Shown here one piece after another: positions 31,901-43,900 of a stretch of DNA of 64,000 nt. This DNA is from Ampullaceana balthica (taxonomy: Eukaryota; Mollusca; Gastropoda; Lymnaeidae): the NCBI GenBank assembly GCA_944989445.1, contig CALYLW010000207.1, positions 124,001 through 188,000 of the forward strand. The letters run 5' to 3'. Made by a program: the position numbers and the translations under genes. Under the pieces are notes generated by a model that did no database searches, was not told the DNA's origin, and saw nothing but the letters and a program-made list of their open reading frames with translations. Each line of letters opens with the position of its first letter. The first letter of the stretch is position 1.

Positions 31901-34900
31901 TTCCTAAATACTCCATACTCCATTTACCTCCAGTGCACCTCCTTGAACTTTCTTAATACCAATCATATTAAGAGGGAGCAGGTCATCGAGCATCTGGACA
32001 GCATCTACCACCATATTGGCAAAAAAGTCTTTGTGAGCTGCTACCAATTTAGAACTTAGAGCTGTAGCAGCACACTTTTCCAGCAGTTCTCTTAATTCCC
32101 TATGAAAAGGAGAGCATAATTTTCCTTAATGAAACAACACACAAACAGTTGATGCCCTCCAAATAAGCATTTTGATAAGAAGAATGTATTTTCTTTTCCC
32201 ATCATTGCTAATGTGAATGCCTTCCAGAATATAAGAAAGTTAAATAAATTAGCCCCTAGTAAAAATAAAAATTCATACAAACTTACTTTTAAATAGGCAA
32301 GTAGACATTATTTTAGGACTTAAGGTGGTTGCAAATAATGTTCAGAAATTAATTCTAGAAAAAAACTATCAATAGTTTTTTTTAATGCAAGCTATTTTAT
32401 TTAACCTAATATAAGTATTTCTGCTAGAGCATCAATTTCCTCTAAATGATAATTTATCCACCTTACTTGGCATCATCTTTCTTGATGTGTACAGAAATGT
32501 CGCCTATCTTTTTAAGTGCCTGTAAAGGAGGACAAATAAGTTAGGAACTCTCAAAAGATAGTAGATTTTGTTTGCACAATTATGTGTGTGTGTGTGGGGG
32601 GGGGGTTACATGTTATTTGGCTGTAAGTTTGATACAAACTACAAGTATAATGTATCCCTTTTAAAGGTAAATGAACGAGCTTCAAATTACATTAATTTTA
32701 ATGGTTTGGTTTCTTTTAAATAATTTTTTTTGTGAAACACATTTTTTATTTCTTTAAAAGAAAAAATTGTTTAATCAATTTTTTCTATCATAACTGCATC
32801 TAAATTTGAATTGAATAGACAAAAATAAATGGTTATTTTTAGAAAAATATTAATAGAAAGATTTAAAACACCTTTTAAAAGAATTGAGTTACTCAGATGA
32901 TTTATAGGACATGCTTAATAAAAGGTGTGTAAATTAAATAGTGACTATCTTTATACTTTATAACAAGATAAATACTTAACAAAAACATCACAAATGACCC
33001 AATTAGTAAGACAGGACATGAAATGTCAAGAAGCTTTAATAAGCCCATCCATTAACTATTTAACTCTTTTTAAATCCCTTATATTAACTTCACGGCCGTC
33101 TCTGTCGTAATCCCATGGGCGGGCGGAAAAACAAGTAAAAAATGACCCACTTCCCGTGAAGCCATCGAGGTGAAATTTGTCACACGGACCCATGTCACCT
33201 AACAATGCATCGTATCAAAATTTCAGATCGATCAAAAGTACCGTAATTAAATTAATGCATTTTAGTTTATCTCTATACGAGGTATGTAATTCAATTTCAC
33301 CGTTTGTTATTGTTTTTTTTCACGTGATTGTTCAGTCTCGCGTTGACGCGACCCATCGAAGTACCGGCGTGCTTTTGTTTACATTTTACGTGTCACGCTG
33401 AGCTCGGCCCAGCGATCGGTGACAAGACCTCCCCCCCCCCGGGTTAATAGCAAACTGGAGTTAAGACAGATTCAGTCTGTAAATATTTGTCATGTTTGAA
33501 CATAATCAATACTTTTAGTTATGTCTCATATATAAGGGATTTATAGTCAAAAACTTTGTTTTTACGGGGTTGTTTTATTACTTCTTGTAATTATAAGATG
33601 ACCATCACTAAGTTCTTCTAAAACAGGATTTCTAAGCATAAGACCCCAGTAATATTAGATAAGGAAAAAAGTGCCTTCTAGTGTATTTCCAGTACATTAT
33701 GTTTGTTGATCAGTTGATCCCTCTTTAATTTCTAGATATTTATTTATTGTAATATGATGACATGAGGCTATCTAACATGCAGTGCTCTAAATGTTCCATT
33801 TCTGTTAGTCCTTTGAGAAAACCTAAAACCATTAGCAATTTGAAAATTCAACATTAGTACACAAGGAACAGTTGATTACATGTAATTCTGACAATATGCC
33901 ACATCTTCTGCCTTTTTTCTCCAGATCTTTAAGATTTGAAAGATCTACTGGAAATCATCCCAGCATATTTTTTCCATTACCCTCAGCAAATACATCAACA
34001 TCCTTATACCGTTTCACTACCTTTGGCAGCAAAGCAGTCTGCTTGCTGTGCCATGCTTGTGTGAGCGTCTGTAAGGAGTACAACTTAAAAAGGCACCACC
34101 AAACAAAACATTTAGATTTCAGGCACAATTTAACGAGCGAAGATAGAAAAAGTAATTGCCAGCAGTTGGTTGATAATTTAAAGCAGCAGCAAACTGTTTT
34201 CACCAAACAGTCTTTAACACAAGAAGCTGCAACCAAAGCCAGTTTGGTGCTGTCCCATAAAATCGTAAAACGGAACAAGTCTTTTTCTGACAGCGAGTTC
34301 ATCAAGGAATTCTTGTCAGATGCAGCAAGCATTACGTTTCCAGAACAGAAAAGAAAATTTGATAGCATTTCTTTACCAAGGAAAAATGTAGTCAGGTGTT
34401 TTGAAAATATAACTTATAAGTGACAGTTAGATGCACCAACGTCCAGATGCAAGCAAAGACTTTTTGTGGTACTCTCCTGAGTACAGGACACATCACAATT
34501 GTTGGTATTTATAGGGAGAAAAAACACTCTTTTGAGCTTACCGAAGAATTACTTAGTGTTGAGCCATTCAAAGACAACTACAGGTCAGGATTTATTTAAT
34601 GCTTTTGAGAAATGTGTTTAAAAGAACTCGGGTTTGTGTGGAACAAGATAGCAAGTGTAACAACAGATGGAACGCATACTTTGACTTGAAAAAACGTAGG
34701 TCAGATAAAGTTGAAAAACAAAATTAAAGAAGAACATCATGACCATACACTCTTATTTCTCCACTGCGTTATCCATCAGGAAAGTCTGTGTAAAGCTGCG
34801 TTGAATATTGAACAAGTTATTGACCCAGTTGTCAGTGTGATAAACCTCATCAGAGCCAGGGGGCTTAACCACAGGCAGTTCAAGGCACTGCTTGAAGATT

Positions 34901-37900
34901 TGGAAACTGAATATTATATTATCTACCACAGCAGTGTCCGCTGTCTGAGCCTGGGCAAGATATATTGAGGTGAGTGTGGGATCTCAAGGAAGAAATAGTT
35001 ATGTTCCTGGAGATGAAGGGTTTTGTTTGTAACTTTGTTTCTAACATTGATAATGAAGTGTGGAAGTCAGACTTCATGTTTGCCATTGACATTATGGAAT
35101 ATTTGAATGAACTGAATGTCAAACTTTTGACATTATGGAAAAGTTGAATGAACTGAAGTCAAACTTCAGGGCAATAGCTTGTTTGCACATGAAATGTATG
35201 TACATGTTAAATTATTTCAGGCAAAGCTCTCCCTGTTCTCCAGGCAAGCAGGTGAAAACCGGTTTTGCCATTTCCCTTTGCTGAAATAAAAAACCATTTC
35301 TGGTGAAATGGCTGACAAGTACAAGGCTCAGTTGGATGCATTGGCTGTGGAATTAGAAAGGAGGTTCCAAGACTTAAAGAATCTTGAGCCACTCTTCAAT
35401 ATCCTCAGTTCGCCATTTAGTGCAGAAGCTGATTCAGCCCCAGAGGATATACAGTTAGAGCTTCTTGACCTACAAACAAGATTATGACCTGAAGGAGAAG
35501 TTCAAGTCAGTCCTTCTGCATTTCCACACTTAAAAAGCTTTGCTGCCAAACTTGTCATTATTTGGGTTAAGGTTGTTACGACTGCTCGTTTTTGAGGACC
35601 GGTTTATCATTAAAAAAAAACACACACAAAAAAGACAGGTTAATTAGTATTCCTATGACTTTCAGATCTGGAATCTAAGTGCCTGGCATGCTCTTCAGTA
35701 TGAGCGCTATGAAAATCCTATTTGAGCTCCACGATGAGAGTTTGTTGAAATATTACAGTAAGGTATAATAGAACAACTTTTTTGTTTTCTTTAAAGCTGT
35801 AAACATTTTATTTAAGTTGGTTGACTCACCATTGCAAGGGCTTTACGCACAGCTCGTACTATTATCTGTGGATGGACACCATCTTCAATAAAAGGTTTGA
35901 ACTGCTTCAGAAATTCTCCAGCTAAAAGTGTTACTGATGTTGTGCCATCCCCTACCTGAAAAATGTATTAACATTAATATTTTACATATACATGTATTTG
36001 AAATTATATACTCAAAAACAAGGTTGTTAAAACCACTCGTTTTAGGACCAGTCAACCATTCAAAAAACACCTGTTAGTGGTAGTGAGGTATCTTTTGTTA
36101 AGCTCTCAGAACCTACAACTACAAGAGAAAGTAACAAATTTAGTAACATTCGCTTCCGAAGTATACAAAGGCTCTTGCCCTGCACCGACCATATCTGATA
36201 AGCTCTATCAGCCCAGCAACTCAATGAATTCACTATTAAAAAAATGTTAATATTTAAGCCAAACTAAGAAGAAAATGGTGTGTGTTTTTCTTATAGTATA
36301 AAATGCCATATTTTGTCAATGTCAACTTTCTGGGATTATTTTCAACTTAAAGTTTTATGTTCGCTTGTAATATCTAAAACAAAACAAAAATGAACTTCGG
36401 GTAATATGCTAATACACATGAATTAAAGCTATGGTTAACGTTTAAACACGTCCAGATTAAACAACCGATCTTGTGCCAGTTAAAAGGTCAACATTACTAA
36501 ATAAAGTGGATTAATATGTTATATTTTGCATTGGAATGAGCTCAATTCATTTTTAGTGCTTCAAGAGTGAAAACAAAAGAAATGAATAAAATGCTATTTA
36601 ATCTGGGAATTATTTTTCAAAAAATATTTGCTATTTATACCTCAGAATCTTGAGACTTGGCTATGTCTACTAGGGTTTTAGCTGCAGGATGAATAATGTC
36701 CAAAGTTTTCAAGATAGTTGCTCCATCATTTGAAATAACTACATTCCCTGAAATTAAATTCATTTAATATATATTAAAACATCAACAATATACTAGTTTG
36801 TCATTATTCCATCTTTGATGATGTACATGTATTTTAAATAAAAAATTACAATGATAATCCATCAACGACAAACAAATAGTTTATATTTGTCATTTTAGCA
36901 ATATGAATTTCTATTAAAAACAAGTTTATTGTCTTTAAAATTTTTAGGAGTAATAAAACAATCCACCAAAAAAATCAATACATCTTTTTACTATTTAAAA
37001 AAATATGTTATGCATCACAAAAAACAAAAAAAAATCTTGTCAGAATAACCTATTTTTTAAATTTCTACTATTAAATATTTATGCAACATATAATATAGTA
37101 AACCTTACAAATGATGCTGACTAAAATGGAATCAAATAATGATGACTTGAAAACTACTATAAATGACTGACCTTTATCATCAATAATTAATTTGTCCATC
37201 CCCCTTGGGCCCAATGTAGTTCTCACAGCATCAGCAATGCTCATACATGCATTTATGTTACTGAGGATCTGAGGTTTACCCTGAGATGTGTCTGTGCCTT
37301 CCTTTAGAAGGATGATTGGTGTATTCTAAAATATAAAATAAATTATGTTAGATTAGATCACAGTTCAACATTATTTTAAAACTGTAACATAAATTTCCCT
37401 ATTGAAAAATGAAAACCAAGAGTAGTGTCTGCTAAAGTCTGCTTCTTTATTAACACCTCCAGTTCATGTTTCATTAAGGAAGCCTAAAACAAGGTTACTT
37501 TCTCAAAATTTTAGTTTAAAGCCGTACATGTAAAACAGGATTATGAGTATTTGGGAGGCACTCAAGATTGTCATAAACATCTGACACACACAAATATAAT
37601 TTATTATAATATTATTTGAAAAAGCTTACTTAAAGCTTTCCAATGACACCAATATACTGTGTAGATTCTTAACATGATTGTAAGTAAGGTTGTTAAGAAC
37701 GCTCGTTTTTGAGGACCGGTTAACCGTTCAAAAAAAAGACTGGTTAACTGTCGGTCCATATTTTTACTATGTTTTGTGAACCAACAAGAGAATGGATCAA
37801 ATTTTCGCAACCATTCATCCTTCAACCTCATTTTGACTATCTTACTATTACTAGGGGTCTACCGATATATCGGCTGGCCGATATATCGGCACCGATATCT

Positions 37901-40900
37901 GGATATCGGCAATATCGGTATCGGTAGCATGTAAAGGTCCCGATATTGACGTCACCGATATTTCATAATAAGTGACATTTTGACCCCAAAAAAAACGGAA
38001 ACAAAAAAAAACTATCTTTTAGATTTACAATATCTCGACAAATTAATATATCGACCCCGATACCGGTATTGAAATAGTCAAAAGAGTCCTAGTATTAATA
38101 TGTGCAGCCACGATACAGTGTGCCATGTGCTTTGATATTGTTTAGGTATCGGCCGATTTTCGTATGCTCAGAAATACTGTGTAAATAGTGCCGATGCCAA
38201 GTATACCGTAATTGCTCTAATAAATGTATAACATGTAAACATTATGTTCACGTAATTGCTCTAATAGCAAAGATGCACGCAGAATCGCAGATGTCTAGAA
38301 CATTTCGTTTCGTATGGAATAACAAAATGTACCGTGTGAAGACTTGTTGTCATTGGCAACCATTCAACCTTTAACCTCATTTTCATTCTATTACTAGTAT
38401 TACTATTACTTTGTCCTCATTGTTTCATTCATAAAGGTGGCCGTGTGCAAAAGCCATTAAACTATTGGTTAGAATTAATAATTATGAGTCAAGGTTGAAG
38501 TTTCAAAAGGACTTCCTAATTTTGCTTGTACATTTTTATAAAGGGCGGTTAGTTTTGTTATGAGTCCTATGTAGGTCATGATCTGGAACTTGTAAACACA
38601 TCGGAAACTTCGTTTCGGGGAAAAAAAATCGTTAATATCGGCAAAATTGGATATCGGTAGACCCCTTAATTATAAAATATAAATAATTACGAGTGATAAA
38701 TTTAAGAATGACGTCATCAAATATGACCGCTGTTATTTTTGTCCTAACAAATACTCATATCGGCACTCATATCGGAAAAAAATATCGGTAATATCGGCAA
38801 AAATGCTTATCGGTAGACCCCTAATATAAAAGATAAATAATTAGGAGTGATAAATTTAAGAATGATGTCATCAAATAAGACCGCTGGTTTTTGTCCTAAC
38901 AAATATTCATATCGGAAAAAAAATATCGGTAATATCGGCAAAAATGCTTATCGGTAGTCCCCTAATATGAAAGATAAATAATTGTATGGCATCTGTCCGT
39001 CTACGAAAGACGATAGATTTATCTTTATTATCTGCAGCTCTTGGTGTGGCTGATGAGACCAATCCTTGAGTGGCAGTCTCTTCTGCATGACACACACACG
39101 AAAGCAGTGGGGCAGTGTTTCCTGGCCTTTCTCCTCGCTCTTTTCCCGACTGCTTCTGCCCTAGTTTGCTCCTCTGCTCTTAGTGATCCTTCTTTCACTA
39201 TAGCCCGCCACATGGACCTATCCTCTGCCAGGTTTTCCCAGTTTTGTATATCAATGTTGGCTACTTTCATGTCTCTCTTGCATATGTCCACGTATCTGAG
39301 ACATGGCCGACCAACCGACCTTTTCCCTGTCGCCAGCTCGCTGTAGAGCACATCCTTGGGTATGCGACCACTTTGCATCCTCTTGACGTGTCCAAGCCAA
39401 CGGAGGCGTCTTTGGCTTAGTATTGCTGCAATACTACTCATGCTTGCTTGAGCCAGGACCTCTGTGTTGGGGACTTTCTCTTGCCATTTGATGTCTAGGA
39501 TGCGGCGCAGGCATCTGAGGTGGAAGCTATTGAGCCTTCTTTCATGCCTGGTATAGGTGGTCCAAGACTCGCATCCATAGAGGAGTGTGCTCAGTACGCA
39601 GGCCTGGTATACCTGCAGCTTAGTCCTTGCTGTGAGTTTGGCATTGGACCAGACTCTTTTGTACAGTCTAGCCATAACAGTTGCTGCCTTCCCTATCCTA
39701 CTACTTATCTCATCTTCCAGTGAGAGGGTGCTCGAGATGTTTGATCCCAGATAAGTAAAACTGTCAACAGCATCCAAGTTGCAGTCGTCAATGGTGATAG
39801 TCGGGAGAGAGGCAGCATCCTGTGCCATAATGTTGGTTTTCTTTATACTTATGGTCAGGCCAAACTCTTTGCAGGCAGCGGAGAAGCTGGATACAAGGTT
39901 CTGCAGGCCGTCTGCTGTGTGGGATATTAAGGCGGCATCGTCTGCAAATAAGAGCTCACGCAGCAAAATCTTCTTTATTTTGGTCTTGGCTTTAAGTCGG
40001 GCAATATTGAATAATCTCCCGTCAGCTCTGGTGTGTATGTATATCCCCTCGCTGTTGTTCTTGAAGGCATACTGGAGTAAGATGGAAAAGAATATTGCGA
40101 ATAGAGTAGGTGCCAACACGCAGCCTTGCTTTACTCCACTACTTACTGGGAAAGCCTCGGAGGTGGCACCGTTATAGCACACTGTGCCCTGCATGTTTTC
40201 GTGGAATTGCTTGATGATGTTAAGCAGATGTGTAGGGCAGCCTATTTTTACTAAGATCTGGAAAAGGCCGCTTCTGCTGACAAGATCAAAAGCTTTAGTT
40301 AGGTCGACGAACGCGATGTATAGAGGCATATGTTGCTCCCTGCATTTCTCCTGCAGCTGGCGCAGAGAGAAGATCATGTCTATGGTTGATCTTCCGGCTC
40401 GAAAGCCGCACTGCGATTCTGGGAGTACACGCGATGCTAGGGTCTGCAGGCGTGTCAATGCAACTCGGGCGAAGGCCTTTCCAACTATACTGAGGAGAGA
40501 GATTCCACGATAGTTGTTGCAGTCACTCTTGTCTCCTTTATTTTTATACAGTGTAACGATGTTGGCATCTTTTAACTCCTGTGGTATCTGCCCCTGTTCC
40601 CAGCACAGAGTGAGGAGGTCATGCAAAGGTTGTAAAAGTATTTCTTTTCCACATTTGAGAACTTCTGGTGGAATTCCATCATTACCAGGGGCTTTCCCGC
40701 AGGCTAGGCAATCTATGGCTCTACTTAGCTCGACCATTGTGGGTAGGCTATCGAGCTCTTCCATGACCGGCAGGTCTGGGATATCGTCCAGGGCAGCAGT
40801 TGAGACATGGTTTATAGTTGCGTACAATTCCAGGTAGTGCTCGATCCACCGTTTGAGTTGCTTGTCCCGATCAGTGATAATTTCCCCTGCTTTTGACATT

Positions 40901-43900
40901 AAGGGTGCTGTTGCTTGTTTAATATTCTCGTACATAGCCTTTGTATCGCCTCTATCAGCAGCTGACTGTATGCTGGAACTTAGATTGATCCAGTACGTGT
41001 TAGCGTAGTGGCGAGCTGCCTGCTGGGCATTTTTCTTGGCGCTCTTAAGGGAATGTAGAGTTTCTGGGCAAGGCCTGTCTTTATAGGCTAAAAGAGCCTT
41101 TCTTTTTACATCGGTGACATGCTTCATTTCCTCCCAGTGGGCCTCAAACCAGTCTGCACTTTTGCGTTCTCTCTTGCCGAATGCCGCAATAGCTGAGCCA
41201 TATATGGTGTCCCGCAGATGTGACCACTTGGACTCAATAGTGTCTACTGGTGGCATTTGTACAAGAGCTTCTTTTAGTCTCTGGGTGTATTCTGCTGTTC
41301 TCTCTGGATTCTTGGTGGAGCAGATGCCTATGCGTGGTTTTCCCTTGTTTTGGTTGCGGTACAATTTCTTTGGCAGTAACCTTACCTTGCTAGCCACTAA
41401 GGAGTGATCTGTGTCGCAGTCTGCACTGTGGTAACTGCGTGTGAGGAGGACACTGGCCAGTTGTGTGCGTCTTGTGATGATGAGATCTAGTTGGTGCCAG
41501 TGTTTAGAGCGGGGATGCCTCCATGACACTTGGTGGATTGCTTTGCAGTTGAAGAAAGTATTTGTGACACATAGTCCATGTAAGCAGCACATCTCTAGTA
41601 ATCTCTGCCCATTTTCATTTAGCCTGCCTCTTCCAAAATAACCGAGGCAAGTTGGCCAGGCCATGTGATCACTTCCAACTCTTGCATTGAAGTCACCAAG
41701 GATGTAGATTGCTTCATTGGTGGGTATGCTCGCTAGTGTTTGATTGAGATCATCATAGAACTGGTCTTTCGCTTCTGAGCTCGAGGATAAGGTTGGAGCA
41801 TAAGCACTGATGATGTTGGCTAATCCTGAGGATGTAGATAGTCGTATTGTTAGTATCCTGTTAGTGCCCTTTGTTGGGGGTTCTATGGAGGAGCAGAGTC
41901 CATTTTTTATGGCAAAACCAACCCCATGTTGCCTTGGTGTGTCCATTGGTCCACCCTGCCAGAAGAAAGTGTAGTTGCATTCTTTTATGGTACCACTTTC
42001 TGGGAGTCTAGTCTCCTGAAGGCAGGCAATGTCGATGTTTAGTCTGGCAAGCTCCCTGTCAATGATGGCTGTCTTCCTGGCATCATCAATAAGCTGCAGG
42101 TCGGCAGTAATGCCTGGACACATAGTCCTAACGTTCCAGCTTGCTAGGCGAAGAGCTGGAGTCTTCTTATCTTTTGTTTTTTTATTTCTAGGTGCATAAA
42201 TAATTACGAGTGATAAATTTAAGAATGACGTCATCAAATATTACCGCTGGTTTTTGTCCGAACAAATACTCATATCGGCACTCATATCGGCAAAAAAAAT
42301 ATCGGTAATATCGGCAAAAAGGCATATCGGTAGACCCCTAACTATTACTACTGATTTGTTCTAATTGTTTCATTCTAAAGAAGTGGCTGTGTGCAAAAGC
42401 CATTTAACTATTGGTTAGAATTAATTAAAATGTATCAAAGTTGAAGGTTCAAAAGGAGTTCCTAATTTATTTTTGTACACTTTTATAGAGAAGAGTTTGC
42501 TTAGATTATGAGTCATATATAGGTCATGATAAACAAATAACGGCAACACCTTTGTGTAAAAAAAACTTTGAAAATCATGTGCATGTACATTCTCATTTAT
42601 TAACGCTAGTGATGGGACGAAAAATCATAGGGTGCTTACTGTAAACAAGCCTCCCCAGATTTTAAAATATATAATATAACAGACTACTGACAGTTTACCC
42701 ATTCCCACTCTCAATCTCCCACACCATTGTTGTTGGTTAGTCCGATTAGCATCAAGTTACCGAAGGAATTCTAAGTCCATTGTAAGCTGAGGGGATGGAC
42801 CCAAAGAAGATTATTAGGAAGAGAATGGTTCGGGGACAATGAGGGGATGTGTAGGTTACTTATTTGTGTAGCTTGTAAGGAAAGTCCAAGGCACAATATG
42901 TGACATTGTGGATGTACCATGAGATGAACCCCAAGGGTTGGCAGAGACAACTCTTGAAATTCAAACCAATAATGAGGCAAGTAGTGAATTTGCAAACAAA
43001 GAAGATAGCACACATTTTTGGATTTCAAATGCTGCATAGGCTTTCAACATTGAATCATTGAACTTGAGGAGGCCATAAAAACTTTTTGCCTTTTTACAAC
43101 AGCATACCTTTTCCAACAAGGATTTGCTACCCTACTGAACATAAAATCAAAGCTGCAAAATCGATTGGACCCTTAAGATAGTATCAAACTTGCCCCGACA
43201 TCCAATGTCTCCAATTAATTTCGATGTAATTGTTTAAGTAACTTTGTATTTATCCGTCTTTATCACATTATGTCCAATTTATCATTACAATTACAATAGA
43301 ATGATCAATGACGTTATGGGGGGGTTTACAACGCTCCCACAAACCGTGAGTCCCCCGAGTCGTGTGAGCAGGACTTGCACATTCGGAGGAGGTAACGTCA
43401 ACATAAAGTTTTATATTTTGGGGTAATGGGCTAGGCCTAAAAAGTTTGCCGACCCCTGCACTAGATAATGTATTAGTATTAGGGTTGCCAGGTGGCTGTC
43501 TCAAAAATACCGGACACTAGTGTAGAATTTTGTCGATTGCACAATATTTCAATGTAAAATGTCCGGTATTGCTTCCATTTTTCCACTGGACAAATAACGA
43601 TAATACCGGACAGTCCGGTACAAAACCGGACATCTGGCAACCCTATACAGACTATACTATAATGTATGGGACCAGAGATGCAAAAGAATTTAAATTTAAG
43701 TTTTGAGTAAACAAGAATCTTGACAAGAATGGTGAACTTTGTGAAATGCTTTTGACTTTGACATAGTAGAGAAGTCTAGTTATAGAAGTTATATTATATT
43801 TATTATTTTATTTATATTATTTCTTATAATTATATTAATATTAATTAATTAATATATTATTTTTATATTCATCATTATTTAAGTCTTTTAAAGTTGTCTG

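Larger units (their letters stand above)
37852..42340. mobile_element. hAT-like DNA transposon with perfect TIR and 8-bp TSD, interrupted by a LINE
   Basis: The ends are exact inverted repeats: TAGGGGTCTACCGATAT at 37852 and its complement finishing at 42340. The flanking 8 bp are identical, ACTATTAC at 37844-37851 and 42341-42348, the signature of hAT insertion. The interior is rich in ATATCGGC/CCGATA motifs. Near the right end a block of about 140 bp, each copy with a near-TIR (ATCGGTAGACCCCT), is repeated in tandem (about 38655-38960 and 42206-42340). Without the LINE and its duplicated target, the element would be about 1267 bp and non-coding, so it is non-autonomous. It lies in CCT7 intron 1. 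Confidence 0.88.

Noticed and set aside
39041..41641. Several plus-strand open frames across the LINE
   Set aside because: Shadows of the long minus-strand reverse-transcriptase frame.
42771..43037. Minus-strand 88-codon open frame
   Set aside because: Antisense to the hAT transposase relic; no own features.
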